Origin: Planctomycetota bacterium | Lineage (GTDB): Bacteria; Planctomycetota; UBA8742; UBA2392 | Assembly: GCA_020845475.1 (NCBI GenBank) | Contig: JADLFN010000065.1 | Location: 16,975 to 80,974, forward strand | Reading direction: 5' to 3' | Length of the DNA stretch: 64,000 nucleotides | Shown here: positions 9,292 to 17,147 of the stretch, piece by piece | How positions within the stretch are numbered: the stretch's first letter is position 1 | Layout of the letters: each line of letters opens with the position of its first letter | Translations under genes and position numbers: made by a program | Notes under the pieces: generated by a model | What the model was told of the DNA's origin: nothing | The model's database searches: none | Seen by the model: the letters and a program-made list of their open reading frames with translations, nothing else

Positions 9292-10899
9292 CTACATGCT
9301 CGCCTTGCGCTTGAGCGACGCGGCTACGAATTCACGGAACAGTGGGTGGGCTTTGGTGGGTTTGCTCTGGAACTCGGGGTGGAACTGCACGCCCACGAAG
9401 AACGGATGATCTTTGATTTCGACGATTTCGACTAGATCGAGCTCGGGGTTGATGCCGGAGATGACCAGGCCCTTCTCGGAAAGCTGCTTGCGATAGGCGT
9501 TGTTGAATTCGTAGCGGTGGCGGTGGCGTTCCTGCACAAGTTCCGCGCCGTAGGCCTTGCGCGCAATGCTGCCTTCCGTGAGCTTGCACGGCTGTGCGCC
9601 CAGGCGCATGGTGCCGCCCATGTCTTTGATGTTGACCTGATCTTTGAGCAACGTGATTACGGGGTGGGGCGAATCCTTGGCGAACTCCGTTGAATGCGCG
9701 CCCTTGAGGCCGCACACGTTGCGCGCAAACTCAATGGTCGCAATCTGCATCCCAAGGCAAAGGCCGTAATAGGGCACGCGATTTTCGCGCGCGAATCGTA
9801 CCGCGGAAATCTTGCCCTCGATGCCGCGCTCGCCAAAACCGCCGGGAACGAGAATGCCGCAAACGCCGCGCAGCTTGGCGCCGACATTGTCGTCGGTGAT
9901 TTCTTCGGCGGCGATGCGCTGCACATTGACATCGACGTTATTTGCGATGCCGGCGTGCGCGATGGCTTCGTACACGCTTTTGTAAGCGTCCTTGAGTTCA
10001 ATGTATTTGCCAACAACGGCGATTTCGACGCTGCCCTTGGGGTTGGTTACCGTGTGCACGAGTTTTTGCCACTCGTCAAGGTTGGCAGGCTTGGTGGGCA
10101 GTCCGAGGCGGTGAATCATTGCGTCATCCACGCCCTGTTCGTGCAGCACCAGCGGCAATTCGTAAATCGAGTGCTCGACGTCTTTCTCTTCGAACACGTA
10201 TTTTTTCTCGACGTTGCAGAAGAGCGCGATCTTGTCGCGCATTTCCTGCGTCATGCTCTTTTCCGTGCGGCACACCAGCATGTCCGGCTGGATACCGATC
10301 TGGCGCAGGATGCCGACGCTTTGCTGCGTAGGCTTGGTTTTCAGCTCGCCCGAGGCGCGCAGGTAGGGGATCAGCGTGAGGTGAACGAACACGCAATTGT
10401 CGCGGCCATGTTCATAGGCGAACTGGCGGAAAGCTTCGAGGTACGCGGCGGATTCAATGTCGCCCGCGGTGCCGCCGAGTTCGCTGAGCACGACGTCAAC
10501 TTCCGGGCCGTCGAACTGGCGGATGTGCGCCTTGATCTCGTTGGTCACGTGCGGCACCACCTGCACGCAGCCGCCGAGGTAAGCGCCGCGGCGCTCTTTG
10601 GTGATCACGTTCTGGTAAATGCGGCCCGTGGTTACGTTACAGGCGCGCGTGAGTGGGCAATTCGAGAAACGCTCGTAGTGGCCGAGGTCGAGGTCGGTTT
10701 CGCCGCCATCGGCCGTCACGTAAACCTCGCCGTGCTGAAACGGGTTCATGGTGCCGGCATCGACATTGAGGTAGGGGTCGAATTTCTGAATGCGCACCCG
10801 CAAGCCGCGCGATTCGAGGAGGTTGGCGATCGAGGCCGTAGTCAAACCCTTGCCGAGAGAGGAAACCACGCCGCCGGTCACGAAAATATGCTTGGTCAT
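9292..10899 (-). CDS. pyrG: CTP synthase
   Basis: Full length at 535 residues. The N-terminal amidoligase domain begins [17 protein letters not shown] (P-loop) and contains GGTAGDIES. The C-terminal class I glutamine amidotransferase has GGFGERG, the nucleophile Cys381 in GLCLGMQ, and His507/Glu509 in QFHPEFQ. It converts UTP, ATP and glutamine to CTP in the cytoplasm, essential for nucleic acids and for CDP-lipid synthesis. It appears to be a single-gene unit. The leader immediately before the ATG consists of GGACTTA-like heptads (10903-10938), which also supply the only GGA ribosome-site-like element. Confidence 0.98.
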   Translation of the reverse strand: MTKHIFVTGGVVSSLGKGLTTASIANLLESRGLRVRIQKFDPYLNVDAGTMNPFQHGEVYVTADGGETDLDLGHYERFSNCPLTRACNVTTGRIYQNVITKERRGAYLGGCVQVVPHVTNEIKAHIRQFDGPEVDVVLSELGGTAGDIESAAYLEAFRQFAYEHGRDNCVFVHLTLIPYLRASGELKTKPTQQSVGILRQIGIQPDMLVCRTEKSMTQEMRDKIALFCNVEKKYVFEEKDVEHSIYELPLVLHEQGVDDAMIHRLGLPTKPANLDEWQKLVHTVTNPKGSVEIAVVGKYIELKDAYKSVYEAIAHAGIANNVDVNVQRIAAEEITDDNVGAKLRGVCGILVPGGFGERGIEGKISAVRFARENRVPYYGLCLGMQIATIEFARNVCGLKGAHSTEFAKDSPHPVITLLKDQVNIKDMGGTMRLGAQPCKLTEGSIARKAYGAELVQERHRHRYEFNNAYRKQLSEKGLVISGINPELDLVEIVEIKDHPFFVGVQFHPEFQSKPTKAHPLFREFVAASLKRKASM

Positions 10900-10902
10900 T
10901 GC

Positions 10903-10938
10903 TAAGTCCTAAGTCCCGGGTCCGAAGTCCGGAGTCAA
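10903..10938 (-). repeat. Five imperfect GGACTTA heptads in the pyrG leader
   Basis: On the plus strand the bases read as about five 7-base units (TAAGTCC, TAAGTCC, CGGGTCC, GAAGTCC, GGAGTCA), ending three bases from the pyrG start codon. On the transcript these are GGACTTA/GGACTTC heptads next to the ATG. Similar short GGACTT arrays are dispersed intergenic repeats in several high-GC genomes. No other copy is seen here. Confidence 0.7.
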
Positions 10939-11066
10939 AAACAATCGCATGGCGCGCAGGCGCGCCGAGGCCTTTGAGTCTATTTGGGGTTCATCCCTGA
11001 CTCGGGAACGGCACTTTAGCGGGGGATTTGCAGCGCGCAACCTTGGGGAAAACTTGGGAGCAACGT

Positions 11067-11603
11067 CTATGCAGGCTCCACGCGGCGCTTTACGCCTAGT
11101 ATGCGTTCGATGCACCACTCCAGACCTTTCCAGAAACCGATGCGGTCAAGCACGGGATTGAGCACGTTGGTGATCACGCAATAGTGCGTGTTCTTTTCGC
11201 CGCGATGGTGCTGCGCGTGCTGGCGCGGAGTCTGCAGTATCCGCGCTTTCTGCAGCCAGGTCACGATGCGCCAGTGCTCGCGCGGCCCCTGGTGGCTCCA
11301 CTTGTGAATCTGGTTCGACATCACCACCAGCGCCGCAAACAACCACACATGCCACGTAAGCACTCCAAGCGCCGCAGCCGCGCCCACGAGCAGTGCCCCG
11401 CCCAGCAGCAGGTCCCAGGAACTCTGCAGCCAGTTCTTTTTCAAGAAAGCGCGCGGCTGCTTGTGATGCAGCACATTAGGCGCGGCTACGAGCGGGCCGA
11501 TGACGGGCATGTCTTCTCGGGCGTAGGCGTCCTCGGCCCAGTGGATGAAACCTGCAAAGAAGTCGGCGAGCAGGATGACCGCGAGGATTTCAAGGATGAT
11601 CAT
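11067..11603 (-). CDS. CarF/PEDS1-family plasmanylethanolamine desaturase
   Basis: A 178-residue membrane protein with the His-rich pattern of the Kua/TMEM189/CarF family: H21 in FAGFIHWAEDAY, H46-H47 in NVLHHKQP, H100 and H104 in NQIHKWSH, and H129, H132, H133 in PRQHAQHHR. Hydrophobic segments lie at about 3-20 and 65-95. Characterised members use a di-iron centre to introduce the vinyl-ether double bond of plasmalogens; CarF of myxobacteria is the bacterial prototype. It lies alone 167 bases beyond pyrG. Activity would imply ether lipids in this organism. An untested, related desaturase role is the alternative. Confidence 0.85.
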   Translation of the reverse strand: MIILEILAVILLADFFAGFIHWAEDAYAREDMPVIGPLVAAPNVLHHKQPRAFLKKNWLQSSWDLLLGGALLVGAAAALGVLTWHVWLFAALVVMSNQIHKWSHQGPREHWRIVTWLQKARILQTPRQHAQHHRGEKNTHYCVITNVLNPVLDRIGFWKGLEWCIERILGVKRRVEPA

Positions 11604-11661
11604 GGCTGTCCCCCATAGAGTGTTCTATAAGGTAGTTATATAATGCCATGATAGAATTTCA

Positions 11662-11709
11662 GGAAAAGGGGTCGGGCTCCGGGCGGTTCCGGTGCCTGAC
11701 CCCTTTTCC
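11662..11709. repeat. REP-like long hairpin
   Basis: Arms GGAAAAGGGGTCGGGC (11662-11677) and GCCTGACCCCTTTTCC (11694-11709) pair over 16 positions (15 Watson-Crick, one G-U) around a 16-base loop. The right side contains GGTGCCTGACCCCTTTT, a sequence typical of dispersed REP-like palindromes mobilised by Y1 (RAYT) transposases in many bacteria. It lies between the divergent desaturase and DUF2459 genes. No transposase gene is in the window. Confidence 0.65.
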
Positions 11710-11755
11710 GGCGAGCAGCTTGCAAGGGTTACGACTCAATTCATAATGACGTGAT

Positions 11756-12478
11756 ATGAGCGCTCCAGTGATCCATGCCGCCCCCAAACGCCGCTTGGTC
11801 TGGCGTGTGCTCGCGTGGCCTTTCCGGCGCTTTCGCTGGCTCTGGATTCCTGCGCTCTATGCCGCGCTTTGCTGGCTGTTCATCGCCGCGGTCACGCCGG
11901 CGCCGGGGCCGGTGAAACTGCCGCCAGTACCAGCGGGAGAATACCGCGTTTGGGTGTTGGGCTATGGCTACCACACCGCGATTTACATCGAGCAACCGCG
12001 AGGCTGGCGCCTTGGGCCGCCGGGCAAAGAAGCCGCGCGGTTTGTCGAGTTTGGCTGGGGCGATCGCGGCTGGTACTACGAGTCGGACATGTCGTGGCTG
12101 AGCGGCGCCAACGCAGCGCTTGTGCCCTCGCGCACGGTGTTCTATGTGGCGGGCTACGACAAAGAGCCTGCGCAGGCCTGGCCGGGTCTGCCGCTTTTCG
12201 AGCGCAAGTTCAGTGGCCAGGAATTGCACGCGCTGGCCCGCACGCTCGAGCAATGCTGCCTGCGTACACTACAGGGCGAGCGCGTTGAGCCGCTGCCCAC
12301 TTCGCCCGAGTACGAAGGCCGCTTCTACGAAAGCCGCGAGTTCTACATCGGCTGGCACTCATGCAATCACTGGACCATCGAGCAACTGCGCAAAGGCGGC
12401 CAGGATGTCAGCGAGCTGGGTGTGATAACACAAAGCCAGGCTTTCGCCCGGCTTGATGGCTGGAATCCCGTGAAATAG
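11756..12478 (+). CDS. DUF2459 (TIGR02117-like) membrane-anchored protein
   Basis: A 240-residue protein with an N-terminal membrane anchor (about 24-46) and a periplasmic domain holding GYGYHTAIYIE, FVEFGWGDRGWY and IGWHSCNHWTIEQLRKGG. These match the DUF2459 family, whose fold and conserved His/Cys are compatible with a papain-like or amidase-like enzyme, though no reaction is established. The start at 11756 has no clear ribosome site. The gene stands alone between the REP-like hairpin and the cytochrome operon. Confidence 0.8.
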   Translation: MSAPVIHAAPKRRLVWRVLAWPFRRFRWLWIPALYAALCWLFIAAVTPAPGPVKLPPVPAGEYRVWVLGYGYHTAIYIEQPRGWRLGPPGKEAARFVEFGWGDRGWYYESDMSWLSGANAALVPSRTVFYVAGYDKEPAQAWPGLPLFERKFSGQELHALARTLEQCCLRTLQGERVEPLPTSPEYEGRFYESREFYIGWHSCNHWTIEQLRKGGQDVSELGVITQSQAFARLDGWNPVK

Positions 12479-12666
12479 GGAAACGCGCATCACAGGCTGA
12501 CGGCAACGCGATACGAACCGGCGCTTGTCGCCACCACATTACAAGTAGTGTGCAATATGTGCGATTGCGCAAAAAAACATTGAAAAAATGCTTACCGAGT
12601 TTGACAACCATCAACGATCGACTAATCTCCATTTTGGTGAACTGGCTGAATGCGCTGGAGGGCGAT

Positions 12667-13941
12667 GTGCGATTCTTGATAACGTCAATCGCGTTTGCCA
12701 TCGGCGGCATACTCTGCGCAATAGCGTGCGCGGCATGTAGTCGCGGTGAGAACGGCGGGTTGTCCAACCGCAAAGCTTCCTTGGAAGCGCCTTCTCCAAA
12801 AACGTCAGCTGCTTCCTGTTCGAATTCATCAGGGGGTTCTGGAGTTCGCATTCAACGAATTGAAGGGCTGACTCCGGACGAAGCATTTGTCATCGTTCGC
12901 GACTTGAATGGCTTCTTCGATGATTGCGGATGCGGCGGGCCCGTACGAGGCGGGGTTGCACGAATGCCAGCTGCGGCGCAAGGGATCGGCAAGGTTCACT
13001 TCATCTTCATCGGGAACACGACGATTCCTGCCCCGGCGTCCCTTACGGGCCCGGCGGCTGAGCCAACTCAGCTCCGAAAGCGCGCTGCCTTTGCGGCGGA
13101 GGTGTTAAGGGCGCTTCCTTCCGTGAGCATCATTTCCGGCTCCGACGAATGGGAGTTCTTGGCAACGAAACTCGACACAGCAGACCTCGACCCGCTGAAA
13201 AAGTACATCAAAGAGAAGTTGGTCATCGCTGATTCAAGCGTTCGCTTCACATCGGACGATCTCGATATCGGGGGGGGGCTGATACCGCTTCCTCAAGCGG
13301 CGAATCGAGCCCGCGACATTGTCGTCGTTGGGGTTTGGCACGCCACAAGAGCGGGCACGCCCTCGCTGGATCGAAGTCTCGGGTCGCTTTGGCGGCTTGC
13401 GAACGACCATCCCGAAATCAAAGACCGGTTGACCGAGCGGCTTTCGTCGACGGCGCCGGTGGTTTCGTATTGGCGCGTTCAGCTCAGTGTTGAAATCCCC
13501 GAAGATCTCGGCGTCAGGGTGGCGCTCGATGACGCGGCGATCTTGCGGTTTCATGACGCGAGTAGCGCGGAAGTAAGCGCCCAGGCTGAGAACAAACCGG
13601 TTGAGCGGTGCGAGGCGTGCCACAGCAAAGCCGTGGCCACATGGAAATCGACCCGCCACGCGAAGGCATACGGAACTTTGGTGCAAGCCAAGCGCTCGCT
13701 CGACTCGCGTTGCCTGCCTTGTCATGTCGAGGCATACGAAACGCGTGGGCAGACTTTGGTGGTGACGCCCGAGAAGGCGGCGGTCACCTGCATGTCGTGC
13801 CACCAAGCCAAAAAGGTCTCGGAAGCCCAGTGCTTGAATTGCCACACAAACCTGGCCGACCCCACAGGGCACTTCCGTTCTCAAGTCAAGTCGATTTGTT
13901 CGGGCAAAGGGGATGAGCTAAGCGGTACTTGCAGGAGATGA
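12667..13941 (+). CDS. Metallophosphatase-like/tetraheme cytochrome c fusion lipoprotein
   Basis: I place the start at GTG 12667, which follows GGAGGG by 4-5 bases and puts a signal peptide (VRFLITSIAFAIGG... ACAAC) at the N-terminus; an ATG frame start exists at 12550. After the signal comes a domain with RDLNGFFDDCGCGG and GGVAR, the pattern seen in periplasmic metallophosphatase-like proteins, but HxD/NHE-type metal motifs are not evident. The last 140 residues carry four CXXCH heme sites (CEACH, CLPCH, CMSCH, CLNCH) with WKSTRHAKAYGTL, as in cytochrome c554-type multiheme proteins. It is probably an extracytoplasmic electron carrier. First gene of a three-gene operon; base composition is lower in GC than the flanks. 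Confidence 0.8.
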   Translation: MRFLITSIAFAIGGILCAIACAACSRGENGGLSNRKASLEAPSPKTSAASCSNSSGGSGVRIQRIEGLTPDEAFVIVRDLNGFFDDCGCGGPVRGGVARMPAAAQGIGKVHFIFIGNTTIPAPASLTGPAAEPTQLRKRAAFAAEVLRALPSVSIISGSDEWEFLATKLDTADLDPLKKYIKEKLVIADSSVRFTSDDLDIGGGLIPLPQAANRARDIVVVGVWHATRAGTPSLDRSLGSLWRLANDHPEIKDRLTERLSSTAPVVSYWRVQLSVEIPEDLGVRVALDDAAILRFHDASSAEVSAQAENKPVERCEACHSKAVATWKSTRHAKAYGTLVQAKRSLDSRCLPCHVEAYETRGQTLVVTPEKAAVTCMSCHQAKKVSEAQCLNCHTNLADPTGHFRSQVKSICSGKGDELSGTCRR

Positions 13942-13943
13942 AC

Positions 13944-15770
13944 ATGAAGACAAAGACCAGTGGGGTCATTTTGCTCGGCCTCGTGGGCGTGGCCGTCGCG
14001 GCATGGTTTTACACGCGGAACGAAAACCCCACTGTAAATCAGCCGCAGGCAACCCAGACGGTCGAACGTCCGGTCATCGAGAAACGCGAGCCGACAGCCT
14101 CACCGAAGCCAAACGAAACCGCAAAGGAAGCTGCCCCCGAAATTCCGTCGCCTTCGTTGCGTAACACCGCGGAGGTGATGCGCGACCTCGTAAAGGCCGG
14201 AGAGGATTGCAACCTGAAAGCCTGCAGGGCCGCATACGACGAACTCAAGACGCGGGCCGACCTTCCGGCGAAAACGGTAGCTGCGGAGTTTGACGCGCAG
14301 GCCGCGAAAGAGCGGTCAAACCGCCAACAACTGTTTGTGCTTGGGTTCCTCGGTCTCCTCCTTGATGTCAGGGATTACTCGTCGCTCTTTGCGTACCTTC
14401 GCGCCGTTTGGGCCAAGGAGGGCCTGTCCGAGGTGCGCGCAAAAGTCTGGGAGCGCAACGAGTTGATGCCCGTTGACAAGCCCGCCGAAGCCGCCCTTAC
14501 CGACGAAAAGGACGTCATGCACGCCGACGTCGTCGCGTTTGTGATGCGAGAGAGATTCATGGACAAGTCGAGCGACCGGTTAACGGCGTTGATCAAGGAG
14601 ATGCTGGGTCGATATGACGAGTTCAAATTCGTTGATCGCAAGGCTATGAGAGAGATTCCTGATGCGTGGATATCAAGGGTACTGACTAGAACCGTGGGAG
14701 AGGTGCGCATCGAGGGCAAAGACGCTCCCATTGTTGCGCCCTACAAAGAAATGTGCAAGACGATCGCGGCTGGCGCACAATTCAGCCCCCGGCTGAGGGC
14801 GCAGGCGCGTCTCTATTTCCTACCCCCTACGAAAGACTTTATTGACCTGCTCGTTGCAGTAGGGGCCAGCGCGTCACAGAACGAGACCGCCAAGCTGCTC
14901 GCCGCGTTTATCGATGCCCAGAAGGCGGAGACCATTACATGGTCGCTGCTCTGGGATGCACTGATCGAAAAGTACGGCGCATCGAAAACGATTGAAGTCC
15001 TCCTTTTCGCCCTTCCATGGTCGCGAAAGCTGCGGAACTTTGGCGATGCGCAGCAATATGCAACCGCGATCGTCAATGACTTCATGGCCGGCAACGACAA
15101 TCCCGATCACGCGCTTATTATTAACAGCGCGCTTTGCACCATAGTTTCAGAAGGCGGGCTGTCTTGGAACAACGGCAAAGATCCGCAAGACGCCAGCCAG
15201 CCGCGTGGTTTGTTTGTCGGCATGGGCGTGAATGTCGCAGAGTTAGTCCGCCGATTCAGGAAAATACAGGTACACATTGAAAGGAAATACACCAAGAGCC
15301 AGTACATCGCATTTATCGGGCAACTCATGCTGAACACCTTCGAGGGTGACACACCGTTGCCTGAGGCGCTGACCACCGCTAAGGAGCTGGCGGAACAGGT
15401 TTCAAGTTGGGCTGACGTGTGGACGCACATGGCGGTGAGCAAGCTGATTGGGCCGCGGCGCGCCGATATTCCGCAATACGCGTCCGACGTGAAAGCATTC
15501 ATTCAATATCTTCTTGAACGCGAGGTACCGAACCCAGCCGCACATGACGCCCGTAGCTCAAAGCAGTTTGCCGTCCAAGTACTTTGTTCACTTGCAGCGT
15601 GCCTTAAGCTCGCGCTTTACCCCCGTCTTTCCGAGAAGGCAATCACCTCCATGAAACGCATGGAGGCGGTCGCTAGCGAGTTTGTCAAAGGAGGCTCCGA
15701 AAAGTACTTCAGGGAAGCGCTCAAGCCCGCAATTACGGAATTGCGGGCCGAAGGTTACTTGTCCGAGTGA
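13944..15770 (+). CDS. Membrane-anchored large protein, unknown function
   Basis: ATG 13944 is preferred because AGGAG lies six bases upstream; an overlapping ATG at 13938 is too close to that site. The 608-residue product has an N-terminal anchor or signal (MKTKTSGVILLGLVGVAVAA), a Pro/Thr/Glu linker (about 30-65) and a long, mostly helical charged domain with no motif I recognise. It begins two bases after the cytochrome stop, so translation is likely coupled. The partner genes suggest a periplasmic role with the multiheme protein. Codon usage is more relaxed than in neighbours. Confidence 0.7.
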   Translation: MKTKTSGVILLGLVGVAVAAWFYTRNENPTVNQPQATQTVERPVIEKREPTASPKPNETAKEAAPEIPSPSLRNTAEVMRDLVKAGEDCNLKACRAAYDELKTRADLPAKTVAAEFDAQAAKERSNRQQLFVLGFLGLLLDVRDYSSLFAYLRAVWAKEGLSEVRAKVWERNELMPVDKPAEAALTDEKDVMHADVVAFVMRERFMDKSSDRLTALIKEMLGRYDEFKFVDRKAMREIPDAWISRVLTRTVGEVRIEGKDAPIVAPYKEMCKTIAAGAQFSPRLRAQARLYFLPPTKDFIDLLVAVGASASQNETAKLLAAFIDAQKAETITWSLLWDALIEKYGASKTIEVLLFALPWSRKLRNFGDAQQYATAIVNDFMAGNDNPDHALIINSALCTIVSEGGLSWNNGKDPQDASQPRGLFVGMGVNVAELVRRFRKIQVHIERKYTKSQYIAFIGQLMLNTFEGDTPLPEALTTAKELAEQVSSWADVWTHMAVSKLIGPRRADIPQYASDVKAFIQYLLEREVPNPAAHDARSSKQFAVQVLCSLAACLKLALYPRLSEKAITSMKRMEAVASEFVKGGSEKYFREALKPAITELRAEGYLSE

Positions 15771-15794
15771 AAGTCCCAAACCCAAGGAGGAGTT

Positions 15795-16232
15795 ATGTTG
15801 CGTTTGATGATGATGACGTGTGTTGCGCTATGTCTGCTCTGCGCAACGGCGGTTCCGACGTACGCTACCCCAGGTTGCCACTTCGAATGCGTCAATTACT
15901 ACCAAGTTGGCGAATGGGTACTGGACACAACGTCTGACCCGCTTTGCTGCTATGTGGACGGCGACGGATTTGCAGCTTGGGACAACGAGCCTTGCGAGGG
16001 CAACCACAGCCCGGAGAGGCAGTGCTATGACAGGGGTTGGCTTTACGGCGATGGAGCGGGTTGCGTATGCACGCCGGACGAGGGGGATGTAGAGAAATGC
16101 ATTGACGCAACGGTGTTTCGCCAACCTTGCCGCTACAGGTGCGATCTGGAAGAAGGCATACCCGTCTGCGCGCCTTATGCCTTGGGCAACCCCCAGCCCC
16201 TTGGCACGCAAGTACCCGCGCCGTGTAACTAA
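15795..16232 (+). CDS. Secreted cysteine-rich small protein
   Basis: A near-consensus ribosome site (AAGGAGGAGTT) precedes ATG 15795. The 145-residue product has a signal peptide (MLRLMMMTCVALCLLCATAV, cleavage near PTYAT) and a mature part of about 120 residues with roughly 14 cysteines (for example CHFECVNYY, PLCCYVDGDG, GCVCTPDEG, CRYRCDLEEG). The Cys pairs suggest disulfides rather than heme, as no CXXCH is present. Third gene of the cytochrome operon, 24 bases after the anchored protein. Function unknown. Confidence 0.75.
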   Translation: MLRLMMMTCVALCLLCATAVPTYATPGCHFECVNYYQVGEWVLDTTSDPLCCYVDGDGFAAWDNEPCEGNHSPERQCYDRGWLYGDGAGCVCTPDEGDVEKCIDATVFRQPCRYRCDLEEGIPVCAPYALGNPQPLGTQVPAPCN

Positions 16233-16256
16233 GCAACCTGAAGCATGACAATGCCT

Positions 16257-16278
16257 GGGGCGCGGCTTGCCGCGCCCC
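16257..16278 (+). terminator. Strong hairpin after the cytochrome operon
   Basis: GGGGCGCGGC (16257-16266) and GCCGCGCCCC (16269-16278) form a stable GC stem, 24 bases after the Cys-rich gene stop. It is followed by a short pyrimidine stretch (TCTC) rather than a full U-run. Confidence 0.6.
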
Positions 16279-16327
16279 TCTCGCTGCATAAAGTCAGGCT
16301 TGTTGGGTGCTTGGTCATGCGCCAACT

Positions 16328-16588
16328 CTAGCGGTTCTTCTCGATCTGCTTGATTTCTTCGTCACTTACGCCGGCATCGCGTAGCGCGGCCCGGTCCGAT
16401 TCACTGATCTTTTCGCCCTTTTTAATCTTGTCGGAGAACGTGGCAAGCGCGGCCCTTTTGCGTTCGTAGCGCTGCTTGATGAGGTTGGCGGTGCTTTGCC
16501 CCGCGTTGAGGTTCTTGTAGCGCTGGGTGATCTTCTCGACCATCTGGTCGGTCATCTCCGGCGGCGCTTTGAGCTCGTCTGTCGGCAT
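16328..16588 (-). CDS. Small helical protein, paralog of the next gene
   Basis: An 86-residue charged protein beginning MPTDELKAPPEMTDQMVEKI. It shares the frame VEKITxRYxNL, a central RAALATFSDK-type helix and an ALRDAGVSDEEIKQI end with the gene at 16670-16921, so the two are tandem paralogs. A GAGG site lies upstream. The C-terminal half resembles a short helix-turn-helix-like or EF-like pair of helices (SESDRAALRDAGVSDEE), but no loop is diagnostic. No family recognised. Confidence 0.65.
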   Translation of the reverse strand: MPTDELKAPPEMTDQMVEKITQRYKNLNAGQSTANLIKQRYERKRAALATFSDKIKKGEKISESDRAALRDAGVSDEEIKQIEKNR

Positions 16589-16616
16589 GTGTGCCCCTCG
16601 TTGAACTTGCCCACCG

Positions 16617-16636
16617 TGATAGGCCCTTTCCTATCA
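16617..16636. other. Short hairpin between the tandem paralogs
   Basis: TGATAGG (16617-16623) and CCTATCA (16630-16636) form a 7-bp stem with a 6-base loop in the 81-base gap between the two paralogous genes. It may attenuate or process the shared transcript. Confidence 0.35.
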
Positions 16637-16669
16637 TGACCCATGAAAGGGAGTTTGCCCCACAAATCT

Positions 16670-16921
16670 CTAGCCGAGCTTGGCGTATTGCTCGATCAGA
16701 CCCTTGATCTCAGCCTCGCCCACGCCGACGGCGCGCAGGGTTTCGATTTCGGCTTCATCGACCCAGCCGTTGCGAACCACGCGATCCGTAAAGCGCTTGA
16801 TGGCCTCGAGGCGGCGAGTGTATTTTTCAAGCACGCGCGTGACCGGGTCCTTCACGGCCAAGTTGACGTAGCGGCGCGTGATTTTCTCGACCGTTTGCTC
16901 ATCGTGTTCTGGCGAAATCAT
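16670..16921 (-). CDS. Small helical protein, paralog of the previous gene
   Basis: ATG 16921 is chosen because GGAGCAACC directly precedes it and it aligns with the paralog's start; the frame is open further upstream. The 83-residue product has EQTVEKITRRYVNLAVKDPV, then RRLEAIKRFTDRVVRNG and TLRAVGVGEAEIKGLIEQ, matching the neighbour position by position. The pair is on one strand with 81 bases between and probably arose by duplication. Function unknown. Confidence 0.65.
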   Translation of the reverse strand: MISPEHDEQTVEKITRRYVNLAVKDPVTRVLEKYTRRLEAIKRFTDRVVRNGWVDEAEIETLRAVGVGEAEIKGLIEQYAKLG

Positions 16922-17147
16922 GGTTGCTCCGTTGTGCCGCCCCAAGCCCGCACTTGCCTTAACGTAAACTTCGGCAAATGGTTTCAACGAACTGCCAGCG
17001 AATACTGTACCAATTGTAATAGCTTGGTAACGACCGCTACAGGGGGTCTTTTCGGTGACATTCCCCATCGTTTTGGGACTCTAAACGCACGTCCTGCGTC
17101 AACTTGCGCTATACTGATGCACCCTGCCTGCCCCGCGCGAGTGGCTC

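Noticed and set aside
9694..10905. 403-codon plus-strand frame opposite pyrG
   Set aside because: pyrG is complete with all motifs; the antisense frame has no family pattern.
12550..12666. N-terminal extension of the tetraheme protein from ATG 12550
   Set aside because: It would bury the signal peptide about 40 residues inside the protein, while GTG 12667 has a good ribosome site.
17110..17115. TATACT as a -10 box for the metallopeptidase gene
   Set aside because: No -35 at proper spacing was found.
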